Counted from the first letter of the stretch, positions 1 to 8,464 are shown. The stretch: 39,131 nt of DNA from Sphingomonadaceae bacterium (GCA_947375105.1 CANCET010000013.1:1-39131); one strand, 5' to 3'. Made by a program: numbers and translations. Notes: generated from the letters alone by a model not told the origin.

Positions 1-31
1 ACATGGCTTTCGAATTGGCATAGGGATTCGT

Positions 32-1240
32 ATGAAGATCACCTCCGTACGCGTCATCGTCACTTGCCCGGGGCGGAACTTTGTCACGCTCAAGATCGAG
101 ACCGATCAGGGCGTTTACGGGATCGGCGATGCGACGCTGAACGGGCGGGAAATGTCCGTCGTTGCCTATCTTCAAGAGCACGTCGTCCCTTGCCTGATCG
201 GCATTGACCCGCGCCGGATCGAGGATATCTGGCAATACCTCTACAAGGGCGCCTACTGGCGGCGCGGCCCTGTCACCATGCGCGCGATCGCCGCGGTCGA
301 CATGGCGCTGTGGGACATCAAAGCCAAGATGGCAGGGATGCCGCTGTACCAGTTGCTCGGCGGGCGCAGCCGCGATGGCGTGATGGTCTATGGCCATGCC
401 AACGGCAGCGACATTGCCGAGACAGTCGAAGCTGTGGGTGCCTATATCGACATGGGCTACAAGGCGATACGCGCGCAGACCGGCGTGCCCGGCGTGAAGG
501 ATGCCTACGGTGTCGGGCGCGGCAAACTCTACTACGAGCCGGCCGATGCCGCGCTGCCCTCGGTCACTGGCTGGGGCACGCGCAAAGCGCTGAACTATGT
601 GCCCAAGCTCTTCGAAAAGCTGCGCGAGACGTATGGCTTCGATCACCACCTGCTTCACGATGGTCATCACCGCTACACGCCGCAGGAAGCGGCCAATCTG
701 GGCAAGATGCTGGAGCCCTACCAGCTGTTCTGGCTGGAAGACTGCACGCCGGCAGAAAATCAGGAAGCCTTCAAGCTGGTGCGCCAGCACACGGTAACGC
801 CTCTTGCCGTTGGCGAGATATTCAACACGATCTGGGACGCCAAGGACCTCATCCAGAACCAGCTGATCGACTATATCCGTTGCACTGTGGTCGGGGCGGG
901 GGGCATTACCCATTTGCGCCGGATCGCGGACTTTGCTGCCGTGTATCAGATCCGCACCGGTTGCCACGGCGCAACCGACCTTTCGCCCGTGACCATGGGC
1001 TGCGCGCTGCACTTCGATACTTGGGTGCCGAACTTCGGGATCCAGGAATACATGCGCCACAGCGAAGAAACCGATGCGGTGTTCCCCCACGACTATCACT
1101 TCGAGAAAGGCGAGCTGTTCTGCGGCGAAACGCCCGGCCACGGCGTCGACATCGACGAGAAGCTCGCCGCGAAATACCCGTACAAGCCCGCCTACCTGCC
1201 GGTCGCCCGGCTGGAAGACGGCACGATGTGGAGCTGGTAA
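32..1240 (+). CDS. manD: D-mannonate dehydratase (enolase superfamily, ManD)
   Basis: Cytoplasmic Mg2+-dependent enzyme that dehydrates D-mannonate to 2-keto-3-deoxy-D-gluconate (KDG) in hexuronate breakdown. The 402-residue protein has the family's usual length and, from memory, is almost identical along its whole length to the characterised Novosphingobium aromaticivorans ManD. Visible landmarks are the N-terminal capping domain with GDATLNGRE near residue 32, the LLHDGHHRY metal-ligand segment near 210, WLEDCTP near 235, AVGEIFNT near 260, and [11 protein letters not shown] near 310 containing the catalytic His. It ends with the conserved aromatic DGTMWSW tail. The ATG at 32 matches the family start and has a weak AGGGA upstream; the frame stays open to the window edge. 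It is followed one base later by the GH79-like pseudogene and then KDG kinase, which uses its product after phosphorylation. Low-activity members of this family exist, but this close relative of a high-activity enzyme should be a true dehydratase. Confidence 0.93.
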   Translation: MKITSVRVIVTCPGRNFVTLKIETDQGVYGIGDATLNGREMSVVAYLQEHVVPCLIGIDPRRIEDIWQYLYKGAYWRRGPVTMRAIAAVDMALWDIKAKMAGMPLYQLLGGRSRDGVMVYGHANGSDIAETVEAVGAYIDMGYKAIRAQTGVPGVKDAYGVGRGKLYYEPADAALPSVTGWGTRKALNYVPKLFEKLRETYGFDHHLLHDGHHRYTPQEAANLGKMLEPYQLFWLEDCTPAENQEAFKLVRQHTVTPLAVGEIFNTIWDAKDLIQNQLIDYIRCTVVGAGGITHLRRIADFAAVYQIRTGCHGATDLSPVTMGCALHFDTWVPNFGIQEYMRHSEETDAVFPHDYHFEKGELFCGETPGHGVDIDEKLAAKYPYKPAYLPVARLEDGTMWSW

Positions 1241-1241
1241 G

Positions 1242-1897
1242 ATGACGATACGCAGGACACTGCTCGCTGCCACCGCGGTTATCGCGCTTGCCGGGAACGG
1301 CCCTGCTCCGGTTCCGGCTCAAGGCCTCGGCCTCGGCCTTGGTTGGCTGGCGGAGCTCGCCACCATCGACGCGCGCTATCAGGGCTACAACATCGAGATG
1401 GTCGAAGTGACCGGGGGGCGCTTCTGGGCGCCCTATGGCGGCCCGGCCAGTGAACGCTATCGCCAGCGTCCGCCAATCGACCTTGCCGATCCCAAGCTTG
1501 TGGCGCCGGCCAAGGCGCTTGGTTCCAGCCTGACGCGGGTTTCCGGCACCTGGGCGAACAACACCTATCTGGAAGCCGCAGGCGAACACCTTCGCCCGCG
1601 CTGCGGCTTTTTGCGCAGTGCCTTGGCGACAGGTCCAGCTGAGCTGCAGTCATGCCGCTGAATACCGGCGAAGCACCGCAGCAGTTCAGCCTCAGCGGCA
1701 AGGGGCTGGCCTCGGCCATGACGCGCCAGTCGCTCGATACCCGCGCCGTGCTGATCAACGGCATAGCGCCCGGGCTTGCGCCAGACGGCACGCCGACTGC
1801 ACTTGACGGATCGCCAGTGGTTGGCAAGGTTTCCATATCCGGCCAAGGAATCGCACTTTACGCGGTCTCCGGTGCTCGCAATCTAGCCTGCCGGTAA
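1242..1897 (+). pseudogene. GH79-like (beta-glucuronidase/heparanase family) remnant with internal deletion
   Basis: The reading frame starting at the ATG at 1242 begins with a lipidless signal peptide (MTIRRTLLAATAVIALAGN) and continues through VEVTGGRFWAPYG and LTRVSGTWANNTYLEAAGE, which resemble the N-terminus of GH79-type glycosidases. Homology stops near 1580; out-of-frame residues run to a stop at 1659-1661. A different frame, from about 1643 to the TAA at 1895-1897, encodes what looks like the C-terminal beta-domain of the same protein (APQQFSLSGKGLAS, LAPDGTPTALDGSPVVGKVS, IALYAVSGARNLAC). The whole catalytic barrel, including both glutamates, is absent. The family is normally well over 400 residues; only about 190 codons remain. 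It sits between manD and kdgK in what would have been an operon releasing and using glucuronate. The family assignment is from memory of motif shape and is moderately sure; the broken state is clear. Confidence 0.6.
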
Positions 1898-1900
1898 GCC

Positions 1901-2788
1901 ATGGCCCGCATCGTCGTCATCGGTGAAGGCATGCTGGAACTCGTGACGAAGGGTGACGCCTGGCAACTCGGGTTTGGCGGCGACACGCTCAACACCGCGA
2001 TTCATCTGGCACGTGCCGGTCACGATGTGGCCTACCTTACCGCGCTCGGCCAGGATGCGCTGAGTGCTGACCTGAAGGCAAGGTGGGCAGCAGAGGGGTT
2101 GGATACGTCGGTCGTGCTCGATCATCCGAGCCGCAGCACTGGGCTCTATGCCATTTCGACCGACGCCCATGGCGAGCGCAGCTTCGCCTACTGGCGCGAT
2201 AGCAGTGCCGCGCGAGACATGTTTGGCCTGCCGGGAATGGCGGAGGCTCTGGCGCGTGCCGAACGCGCTGATCTGCTCTGCTATTCCCTGATCACGTTGG
2301 CGATCCTGCCGCCCGGTGACCGCGAGAGAGTTTTTGGGCTTGCGCGCTCCCTCCGCGCGCGCGGCGCGCGCGTGGCGTTCGACGGCAACTACAGGGCGCG
2401 GCTGTGGAGCAGCGCCGAAGAAGCGTGTGCGGCTCGCGATGCGGCGATCGGCGTGGCTGATATCGGCCTGCCGACGCTAGAGGACGAGAGCCTGCTCTCA
2501 GGCGCTGACGACGCGGACGCGGTGGCGCGCCACTGGTTCGGGCTGGGCTGCGCGGAGACAATCGTCAAGCTGGGACCGCGAGGGTGCCGCCTGCCCGATG
2601 GCGCAATCCTGCCGCCGGCCGAGGTCCTTAGCCCCATCGATACCAGCGGCGCAGGCGATGCCTTCAACGGCGGCTATCTGGCCGCGCGGCTGCGCGGCGC
2701 CAGCACAGAGGATGCCGCAAGTGCCGGGCACGCTCTGGCGGGCTGGTGCGTGATGCGCAGCGGGGCAATCCCGCCTGCCGATACCTGA
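1901..2788 (+). CDS. kdgK: 2-dehydro-3-deoxygluconate (KDG) kinase, PfkB family
   Basis: ATP-dependent cytoplasmic sugar kinase expected to phosphorylate KDG to KDPG, feeding the Entner-Doudoroff aldolase. The 295-residue protein has the PfkB fold: an N-terminal IVVIGEGMLEL strand, the substrate-binding FGGDTLNTAIHLARAG segment near residue 27, and the PfkB signature 2 IDTSGAGDAFNGGYLAA near 245, with catalytic base D253. Its start lies four bases after the stop of the GH79 remnant, without a convincing ribosome-binding site, suggesting that it once depended on translational coupling to that gene. The neighbouring mannonate dehydratase makes KDG, and KduI/KduD at the other end of the window also yield KDG, so KDG is the best substrate; another 2-keto sugar acid cannot be excluded. 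Confidence 0.85.
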   Translation: MARIVVIGEGMLELVTKGDAWQLGFGGDTLNTAIHLARAGHDVAYLTALGQDALSADLKARWAAEGLDTSVVLDHPSRSTGLYAISTDAHGERSFAYWRDSSAARDMFGLPGMAEALARAERADLLCYSLITLAILPPGDRERVFGLARSLRARGARVAFDGNYRARLWSSAEEACAARDAAIGVADIGLPTLEDESLLSGADDADAVARHWFGLGCAETIVKLGPRGCRLPDGAILPPAEVLSPIDTSGAGDAFNGGYLAARLRGASTEDAASAGHALAGWCVMRSGAIPPADT

Positions 2789-2832
2789 ACCGAACGGAAG
2801 CCGGCGTTTGAGCAGGAAATAGCCGGCACACC

Positions 2833-3046
2833 CTACTGCGCGGTAACGCCCTCGCGTCCCCGCAGCATCGCCCACAGCACCAGCGCCCCGATGACATCGA
2901 GCGCGCCCAAGGCCGCGAACAGCGGGTTGTAGCCAAAGAGGTCGGCGCTCTTGCCGATCAACAGCGTGAACAGCATCCCGCCGCTCCATGCCACCGTTCC
3001 CGCCGTGCCGCTTGCCGTGCCTGTCCGTCGTCACCACATCCTGCAT
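2833..3046 (-). pseudogene. C-terminal stump of a hexuronate-type MFS transporter
   Basis: Reading the minus strand back from the TAG at 2833-2835 gives about 57 residues that resemble the last two membrane segments of an ACS-family (ExuT-like) MFS protein: AGTVAWSGGMLFTLLIGKSA, then LFGYNPLFAALGALDVIGAL, then VLWAMLRGREGVTAQ. Upstream the frame hits a TGA near 2995, but another frame supplies MQDVVTTD, which fits the segment that normally precedes this region, so a small frameshift is also present. All earlier helices are gone and the remnant abuts the stop codon of the GH5 gene at 3046. An intact transporter of the same type is present at 33743-35020. The remnant seems to be what is left after a deletion joined it to the GH5 gene. 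Confidence 0.65.
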
Positions 3047-5187
3047 TAGGGGGCGACGCCTGTAAGCACATAGACGCGCCCGATCTCGATGGTCTGTTTC
3101 GCGCCCGCCATCTGCAAGGTGACCGCGGCCTGGCCTTTGGCGATATCCATTTTGGCCTGCGTCTTGATCTGGACCAGTTTCCAATTGGGCCCGATCAAGA
3201 TCGTGTTCTGGCCAAACCCGGGATAGGGTGCCGCATTCTGCTGCACGCGCACGGTTATCCGGCCCAGCCCATCGGGCGTTTCTGCCTTGATCGTGCGGGC
3301 GAGCACGGCGACGATCATGATATCGCCCTCCGCGATCGCTTCGGAGATCGGGACATTGGCCCCCGCATCAAACGGATTGGCACCAGCAGCAGGCACGGTC
3401 AGGCGAGTCGCGTTGTCACCAGGCATGCCTTTGGCCGCCACCGAGTCGTGGCCCAGCCCCGTGCCGTAAAACTGCCAGCCGGTGCCGGCAGGGTCGTTGA
3501 TCAGCGTGCCCTTGCCTTCCAGCTGCGGCAGCATCACCGGCGTGCCAACCGCCGTAGCGCCGCCTTTGGCGATGATGCTGGCGGCCCCTTCGACCACGAT
3601 GGCCTGGCCTATTTCGATGACCTGCTTGGCGCCCGAAAGCTGAAACCCGACAATCGCTTCGCCCGCGCCGATCGCCCGATCGGAGAGCGCTGTCACCTCA
3701 TAGAGCTGCCAGTCGCTGCCAATTGTCAAACGGGTATCACCAAAGCCGGGATACGGCGCTGTGTTCTGCTGGAAGCGCACGCCAATCACGCCGCGCCCAT
3801 CGTCGGTCTGTGCGTTCACTGTGCGCGCATAGAACGCCACGGTAATCCGCTGGCCGGGCTTGATGGCGGCAGTGATCGGAGCATTTGCACCGATCTCGTA
3901 AAGCGTTGCGCCCTTCTTGGGGACTCTGATCTGCAATGCGCCGCCTCCCGGTGCTGCCGAGCCCTTGATCGGCTTGCTCCTGGCATCGGGCCCAAAGACC
4001 GGCCAGTCGAGCAGCGTGGGATCGTTGATAAGCGTGCCGGGCAGCGCATCTTCAAGCACTTGGAGTTCGGCAGTGGGCTGTTTGACTTGAGCAGATACGG
4101 TGGCAACAGGTGCAAGGGCAAGCTTTGCTGCAAGCGGGAGTGCTTTCAGCACTTCGGTTCCGGCTCCTTCGGGTTCGGCCAATCCCATCGCTGCGCGCAT
4201 GCCCGGGAGCCATTTGCGCTGCGCGCTGTCATAAAGCGGAAAAGTGTTGGTATAAGCCCACGCGCAGCTCGCGATACCTGCCGCATCGAACGCGGCGCGT
4301 ACAGTCGCCTGATACAAGACGCGCTGCGCAAGCGGGACGGTCGAGTGCGCACCAAACTCGCCCATGAACGGGGTCTTGCTCGTGCGCGCGATATAAGCAC
4401 GTACCTTCTCGACATCGGCCGCGAGCGTTGCCCGATCGGCTTCGCTGCCAAAGGTGCGCCCCAGCGGCGGCACGGGATCGGCCCAGGTCGCGCCCTGATG
4501 CGTGAAGGCAAATGGATCGTAATAGTGGAACGTCGGTATCAGGTTGGCGTCCGATGGAAGCGCCAGTGTCGCCAGCGAATTGATCCCGCTCCAGAATTCG
4601 CCGCCGATCACCACGGGGCGATCCGGATTGGTTTCACGGATAGCTGCCAGCGCGGGGCTGAGCGTCTCGATAAGGTTGGCGTTGGTCAGTTTATCATGTG
4701 GCTCGTTCTCGATTTCGAACCACAGATGCGCATTGTCCTGATCGGCAAACGCAGCGCCAATCTGCTTCCATATACCTGCCAGCCGCGCCTGGTTCGCGCC
4801 GGGGTCCTTGAACAGATCTTCGAAGTTGTGGTCGTTCAGAATGACATTCAGTCCGGCTGCACGGGCGAGCCCGACGACATGCTTCGTCCGCGCCAGAAAA
4901 GCTGGATCGATGGTGTAGGGCGCTATCTTGTCGGCGTGCGCCGACCACCGCACCGGCAGCCTGATCGTGTCGAAGCCCGCCTTGGCGATGATCTTGAAAT
5001 CGTCATCGGCAATCTTGCGTCCCCAGTCACCCTCATTCGGCGCTTCAAGGTGATTACCCATGTTGATGCAATGGCCAACCGGCAAGCTAGCTGTCGCTGC
5101 TTGGGTCGTTGGCGCCACGGTCAGCAGCGCGAACCCCGGTAGCGCTTGTTGCAGTCGGCGCCAAAATTTTGACCTATTCCTGGTCAT
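3046..5187 (-). CDS. Secreted GH5 endoglucanase with two tandem C-terminal beta-sandwich modules
   Basis: Predicted secreted or periplasmic glycoside hydrolase family 5 enzyme cleaving beta-1,4-glucan-type backbones. Residues 1-33 are a signal peptide with a twin-arginine-like NRSKFWRRL start and an Ala-rich end. Residues 34-335 form the GH5 barrel: INMGNHLEAP near 41, IRLPVRW near 75, the acid/base in WFEIENEPHD (E162), FHYYDP near 220, and the nucleophile in FMGEFGAHS (E277). After a linker come two similar units, about 384-534 and 560-710, each starting GTLINDP and containing an NAAPYPGFG- or NTAPYPGFG-like segment and an AGAKQxIEIG strand; they probably bind carbohydrate. At 713 residues it is much longer than a bare GH5 catalytic domain. 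The start ATG at 5185-5187 has a GGGAGAAAG-like site upstream. A LacI-type operator lies about 40 bp upstream. The exact subfamily, and whether the natural substrate is cellulose-like or a mixed or acidic glucan, is not determined. Confidence 0.88.
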   Translation of the reverse strand: MTRNRSKFWRRLQQALPGFALLTVAPTTQAATASLPVGHCINMGNHLEAPNEGDWGRKIADDDFKIIAKAGFDTIRLPVRWSAHADKIAPYTIDPAFLARTKHVVGLARAAGLNVILNDHNFEDLFKDPGANQARLAGIWKQIGAAFADQDNAHLWFEIENEPHDKLTNANLIETLSPALAAIRETNPDRPVVIGGEFWSGINSLATLALPSDANLIPTFHYYDPFAFTHQGATWADPVPPLGRTFGSEADRATLAADVEKVRAYIARTSKTPFMGEFGAHSTVPLAQRVLYQATVRAAFDAAGIASCAWAYTNTFPLYDSAQRKWLPGMRAAMGLAEPEGAGTEVLKALPLAAKLALAPVATVSAQVKQPTAELQVLEDALPGTLINDPTLLDWPVFGPDARSKPIKGSAAPGGGALQIRVPKKGATLYEIGANAPITAAIKPGQRITVAFYARTVNAQTDDGRGVIGVRFQQNTAPYPGFGDTRLTIGSDWQLYEVTALSDRAIGAGEAIVGFQLSGAKQVIEIGQAIVVEGAASIIAKGGATAVGTPVMLPQLEGKGTLINDPAGTGWQFYGTGLGHDSVAAKGMPGDNATRLTVPAAGANPFDAGANVPISEAIAEGDIMIVAVLARTIKAETPDGLGRITVRVQQNAAPYPGFGQNTILIGPNWKLVQIKTQAKMDIAKGQAAVTLQMAGAKQTIEIGRVYVLTGVAP

Positions 5188-5224
5188 CGCTTTCTCCCAA
5201 TTTCTGTGTTTCGAACCTAGCGAT

Positions 5225-5238
5225 AGGTAGCGCTAACA
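5225..5238. promoter_or_regulatory. LacI-type operator before the GH5 gene
   Basis: AGGTAGCGCTAACA, with the central palindrome TAGCGCTA. It lies 38 bp upstream of the GH5 start and matches the 14-bp motif found at seven other places in this window, so repression of the GH5 gene by the LacI protein encoded at 7415-8464 is likely. Confidence 0.7.
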
Positions 5239-5504
5239 TTGGCCATTTTGGTAGTGAGGTTTCGCCAAGTCAACTGCCTGAATGCGGTGCTACGGAGCCA
5301 TTTTGTAGAGGTTCGATTTATCGACCACGAAGTGTGACGACCTTCAGCCTGAGACTTTGCGGCGACCACAAGCGTCTTCTCGCCTCGGACCGACAAGGCA
5401 ATGCCGGCTACGCAATGTTGTAGTTACGCTGCTCGGGCGTGCTTGTCGGCGGTGCTTATGAAGGTGACGCCCCAATGGTCACTCCGCCAGTCTGTCTCTC
5501 TGAA

Positions 5505-5518
5505 AGATAGCGCTACCA
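5505..5518. promoter_or_regulatory. LacI-type operator before the sugar symporter
   Basis: AGATAGCGCTACCA, 66 bp upstream of the symporter start, with the same TAGCGCTA core. Together with the site at 5225-5238 it brackets the divergent promoter region, 280 bp apart. Confidence 0.72.
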
Positions 5519-5583
5519 TTTTTCCTTGCCAGACACCAGCAAGCGCCGCATAAACGTCAAAAATCAAGGGAAGGGCAGTCTCA

Positions 5584-6990
5584 GTGGCGGGAAATGGCAG
5601 CGAGCAGATCAATTTACGACTTATCGGCGCGATCGTTCTAGTCGCAACAATCGGCGGCTTCATGTTTGGTTATGATTCGGGCGCGATCAACGGAACGCAG
5701 GAGGGTCTAAAGACGACGTTTGGACTTGACGAGGCTGGACTTGGCTTGACCGTAAGCGCGCTATTACCGGGCTGTGCGATGGGAGCCTTTTTGGCCGGCC
5801 GTCTCGCCGACATTATGGGACGCCGCAATGTGATGTTGCTGGCGGCGTTGCTTTTCCTGGTCAGTGCGCTGGCTTCGGGTGCAGCCGGATCCGCGTTGGT
5901 GCTCGCAATTGCTCGATTTGTTGCCGGTGTGGCCGTCGGTGCAGCCAGCGTGTTGTCGCCTGCGTATATCAGCGAAGTGACGCCGGCCCATATCCGCGGG
6001 CGGCTGTCGAGCCTGCAGCAGATCATGATCATCGCTGGTTTAACCGGCGCCTTTCTCACAAACTTCTATTTGGCGCGCGCAGCGGGGTCCTCGCTTGGCG
6101 TGTTCTGGTTGGGGTATCCGGCGTGGCGGTGGATGTTCTGGCTTCAGGCAATCCCAGCAATTCTGTTCTTTGTGACATTGTTGTTCATCCCGGAAAGCCC
6201 ACGCTACCTCGTCGCCAAGGGACGCATGGCCGAGGCCGAAGCTGTGCTGGCACGCTTGTTTGGTGCTGGTACCGCATCGATCAAGGCTCGTGAGATCCGT
6301 GCCTCGTTGGTCACTGACCATCAACCGAAGCTTTCAGATCTGAACGATCCGGCGACTGGTAAATGGCGCAAGATTGTCTGGGTTGGCATCGGTCTGGCGA
6401 CTTTTCAGCAACTCGTCGGCATCAATGTCGTCTTCTACTACGGCGCTGTACTTTGGCAGGCGGTCGGCTTCAGCGAATCCGATGCGCTAAAGATCAATGT
6501 CCTCAACGGAGCGCTGTCGCTCGTTGCCTGCCTGATTGCTATCCTGCTGATAGATCGCATCGGCCGCAAGCCACTGTTGCTTATCGGCTCGTGCGGCATG
6601 GCGCTGGCGCTGACAGTGCTATCGTTCTGCTTTGCCAGCGGCACTTTCGTCGACGGCGAACTGACGTTGGGCGACAACATTGGCCAGATTGCGCTGGGTT
6701 CGGCCGTATTCTACGCAGCACTGTTCAATTTCAGTTGGGGTCCGGTAATGTGGGTTATGCTCGGTGAAATGTTCCCCAACCAGATACGTGGCTCGGGTCT
6801 AGCAGTTGCAGGTGGGGCGCAGTGGAGCGCGAATTTCGCGATCAGCGCTAGCTTCCCGTGGTTGCTTAGCAGCATTGGCCTGCCGATAACCTACGGGTTT
6901 TACGCAGCATTCGCCTTCCTATCGATCATCTTCGTTCTGCGGTTTGTCCACGAAACGCGGGGCACAGAACTTGAAGACATGATCGGCTGA
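5584..6990 (+). CDS. MFS sugar:proton symporter (sugar porter family)
   Basis: Inner-membrane permease of the XylE/GLUT type, expected to import a monosaccharide or small glucoside with protons. The 468-residue protein has about twelve hydrophobic segments and the sugar-porter signatures in order: GGFMFGYDSGAINGTQ in helix 1, GRLADIMGRRN in loop 2-3, PESPRYLVAKGR after helix 6, FQQLVGINVVFYYG in helix 7, and DRIGRKPLL in loop 8-9; the usual C-terminal PETKG is HETRG. The start is a GTG at 5584 with a good AAGGGAAGGG site eight bases upstream; the nearby ATG at 5594 is out of frame. An operator of the shared LacI motif lies upstream, a clear stem-loop lies just downstream, and the LacI gene follows, so the permease is probably induced by the sugar it carries. 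With a GH5 and a GH3 beside it, glucose or a beta-glucoside is a reasonable substrate. Confidence 0.9.
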   Translation: MAGNGSEQINLRLIGAIVLVATIGGFMFGYDSGAINGTQEGLKTTFGLDEAGLGLTVSALLPGCAMGAFLAGRLADIMGRRNVMLLAALLFLVSALASGAAGSALVLAIARFVAGVAVGAASVLSPAYISEVTPAHIRGRLSSLQQIMIIAGLTGAFLTNFYLARAAGSSLGVFWLGYPAWRWMFWLQAIPAILFFVTLLFIPESPRYLVAKGRMAEAEAVLARLFGAGTASIKAREIRASLVTDHQPKLSDLNDPATGKWRKIVWVGIGLATFQQLVGINVVFYYGAVLWQAVGFSESDALKINVLNGALSLVACLIAILLIDRIGRKPLLLIGSCGMALALTVLSFCFASGTFVDGELTLGDNIGQIALGSAVFYAALFNFSWGPVMWVMLGEMFPNQIRGSGLAVAGGAQWSANFAISASFPWLLSSIGLPITYGFYAAFAFLSIIFVLRFVHETRGTELEDMIG

Positions 6991-7018
6991 TTCCGCCGAA
7001 TAAAAATTATAACAAATG

Positions 7019-7045
7019 CACCCCTGAAAGGTAGTTTCAGGGGTG
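7019..7045 (+). terminator. Stem-loop after the sugar symporter gene
   Basis: Perfect 11-bp inverted repeat CACCCCTGAAA / TTTCAGGGGTG with the 5-nt loop GGTAG, 29 bp after the stop codon. It is followed by AAATTTAATAAT rather than a clean T-tract, so it may be an mRNA 3'-end stabiliser or a weak intrinsic terminator. Confidence 0.6.
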
Positions 7046-7270
7046 AAATTTAATAATGCGATGTCGAATACCGAATCAATATCGCTCTATATGATGCATA
7101 TTTTGGTAACGTTTTTTGCCATATAGTAGTGAAAATATCTTAAAATTTTAAGCATTATTTTTAAAAGGCATGTCATTACTTTCAAAAACTTGACCGCGCT
7201 ATGCGACCGGACAGCGTAAGGATAGTTGGCGGATTGACGGTTGCCAACACAAAGCGATTGCAAAACGCTA

Positions 7271-7284
7271 TGGTAGCGCTAGCG
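7271..7284. promoter_or_regulatory. LacI-type operator before the LacI gene (copy 1)
   Basis: TGGTAGCGCTAGCG shares the TAGCGCTA core and the TGG left arm with the other sites; the right arm is degenerate. Its place 130 bp upstream of the regulator start suggests autoregulation. Confidence 0.62.
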
Positions 7285-7298
7285 GCCAATTTGCGCTA

Positions 7299-7312
7299 TG
7301 GTAGCGTAATGC
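7299..7312. promoter_or_regulatory. Weak LacI-type operator half-site before the LacI gene (copy 2)
   Basis: TGGTAGCGTAATGC repeats the left half TATGGTAGCG of copy 1 exactly, 28 bp further on, but its right half differs. It also forms GTAGC-GTAAT-GCTAC, an inverted repeat with a 5-nt spacer (7301-7315). Likely an auxiliary site. Confidence 0.45.
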
Positions 7313-7414
7313 TACGGGCCGTGCTGCAAGCGGCAGCGGATAGCCCAATTTGAGTGCCGGACGTGTGCCTCCGGCTTGGTGCGTTTGAGTTTTTTCACTG
7401 ACCTGGGAACCGAA

Positions 7415-8464
7415 ATGAATTCACGATCACCTCGACCCAAGGCAGGTGCCGTGACGATTGCCGATGTGGCGGCGGCATCGGGGTTTTCGCCCATGACGGT
7501 TTCGCGCGTTATCAACAACGATACAAAGGTCCGCGAAAGTACGAGGCTCTTGGTGCAGCGGGCGATTGCTGCTCTCAATTATTCACCAAACCTTGCGGCG
7601 CGTTCGCTTGCCGGGGCAGATCAGATGCGCATCGGATTGCTCTACAGCAACCCTAGTGCCGCCTACTTGAGTCGCTACTTGCTAGGCAGTCTCGAGCAGG
7701 CGCGCGCCGCGCATGTCGAACTCATCGTCGTCAAATGTGACTCTGGCGAGCAAGGTGAGGAGGAGGCAATCCGCGAGCTTCTATCGAGCGGTGTTGATGG
7801 CGTCATCCTTTCGGAACCGATGTGCGATTCACCGCGAATTCTCGAGCTGTTTGCCCAGTTCGATACCTTGGTCGTGGCCGTGGGGAACTGGCGTCCGTCA
7901 AGCCGAATGTCCGTTGTTCGCATCGACGACCGCGAAGCCGCTGCGGAGATGACTCGCCACATTATCTCGCTCGGCCATCGCCGTATTGGCTTGATCATCG
8001 GGAATGCCTTGCACATGGCGAGCGAGGCGCGCCGGCAAGGCTTTGAAGCTGCGATGCGGGGCGCGGGCCTTGCAGTGCCGCCGGAGTACATGGTTCAGGG
8101 TCACTTTACTTACCGATCGGGCCTTGAGGCCGCAGCGGCGCTGCTCGATCTACCCGAGCGGCCTACAGCAATTTTTGCGAGTAACGACGACATGGCGGCG
8201 GCTACAATTGCGGTTGCTCACCGCCGTAATCTTGATGTGCCTCACGACCTGACAGTATGCGGGTTCGATGACACCGACTTCGCGCAGTCGATCTGGCCCG
8301 AACTGACGACCATTCACCAGCCGATTGCGGAAATGTCGCGCGCTGCTGTTGATATGCTGATCGATCAGATTCGAGCCTATCGCGCTGGTCGCAACGAAAC
8401 CGGGCGCGACCAATTACTCGACTACAAGTTGGTGCTCCGTGATTCGGCCGGGCCGCCCGGCTAG
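7415..8464 (+). CDS. LacI-family transcriptional repressor (beta-glucan regulon candidate)
   Basis: DNA-binding regulator controlled by a sugar. From the ATG at 7415 it is 349 residues, typical for LacI proteins. The helix-turn-helix is at about residues 13-32 (VTIADVAAASGFSPMTVSRV), followed by the hinge helix SPNLAARSLAG near 55. A periplasmic-binding-protein-like effector domain fills the rest, with IGLLYSN near 68, VDGVILSEP, GHRRIGLIIG, AIFASNDDMAA and VCGFDDTDFA. A TTG 39 bases upstream in frame would add 13 residues lacking family character; the ATG places the helix-turn-helix at the usual distance. Two operator copies lie upstream and the same motif precedes the neighbouring GH5, symporter, GH3, halogenase and TonB-receptor genes, so this local protein is the natural candidate to bind it. 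The inducer is unknown; glucose or a gluco-oligosaccharide is an inference from the neighbours. Confidence 0.9.
   Translation: MNSRSPRPKAGAVTIADVAAASGFSPMTVSRVINNDTKVRESTRLLVQRAIAALNYSPNLAARSLAGADQMRIGLLYSNPSAAYLSRYLLGSLEQARAAHVELIVVKCDSGEQGEEEAIRELLSSGVDGVILSEPMCDSPRILELFAQFDTLVVAVGNWRPSSRMSVVRIDDREAAAEMTRHIISLGHRRIGLIIGNALHMASEARRQGFEAAMRGAGLAVPPEYMVQGHFTYRSGLEAAAALLDLPERPTAIFASNDDMAAATIAVAHRRNLDVPHDLTVCGFDDTDFAQSIWPELTTIHQPIAEMSRAAVDMLIDQIRAYRAGRNETGRDQLLDYKLVLRDSAGPPG

Larger units (their letters stand above)
5188..5583. other. Divergent regulatory region between GH5 and sugar symporter genes
   Basis: This 396-bp gap separates two divergent genes and carries one LacI-type operator near each start (5225-5238 and 5505-5518). 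The middle, about 5290-5490, shows no gene I recognise; a short minus-strand frame ending at 5424 is open but has no family resemblance. Promoters for both genes are expected here, but I could not assign -35/-10 boxes with confidence. Confidence 0.6.
6991..7414. other. AT-rich intergenic region with stem-loop and operators
   Basis: The 424 bp between the symporter and the LacI gene hold a stem-loop at 7019-7045, then an unusually AT-rich tract from roughly 7046 to 7190, and two LacI-type operator copies at 7271-7312. Within the AT-rich tract are a perfect 14-bp palindrome CTTAAAATTTTAAG (7139-7152) and a TGGTAACG half-site near 7104 facing GCCA near 7118. No coding frame of note was seen. Confidence 0.6.

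Noticed and set aside
3448..5142. 564-codon open frame on the plus strand
   Set aside because: It lies entirely antisense to the GH5 gene, whose catalytic motifs are in order; the plus-strand translation is rich in Arg/Ala/Gly/Leu without any family pattern, as expected from high-GC shadow frames.
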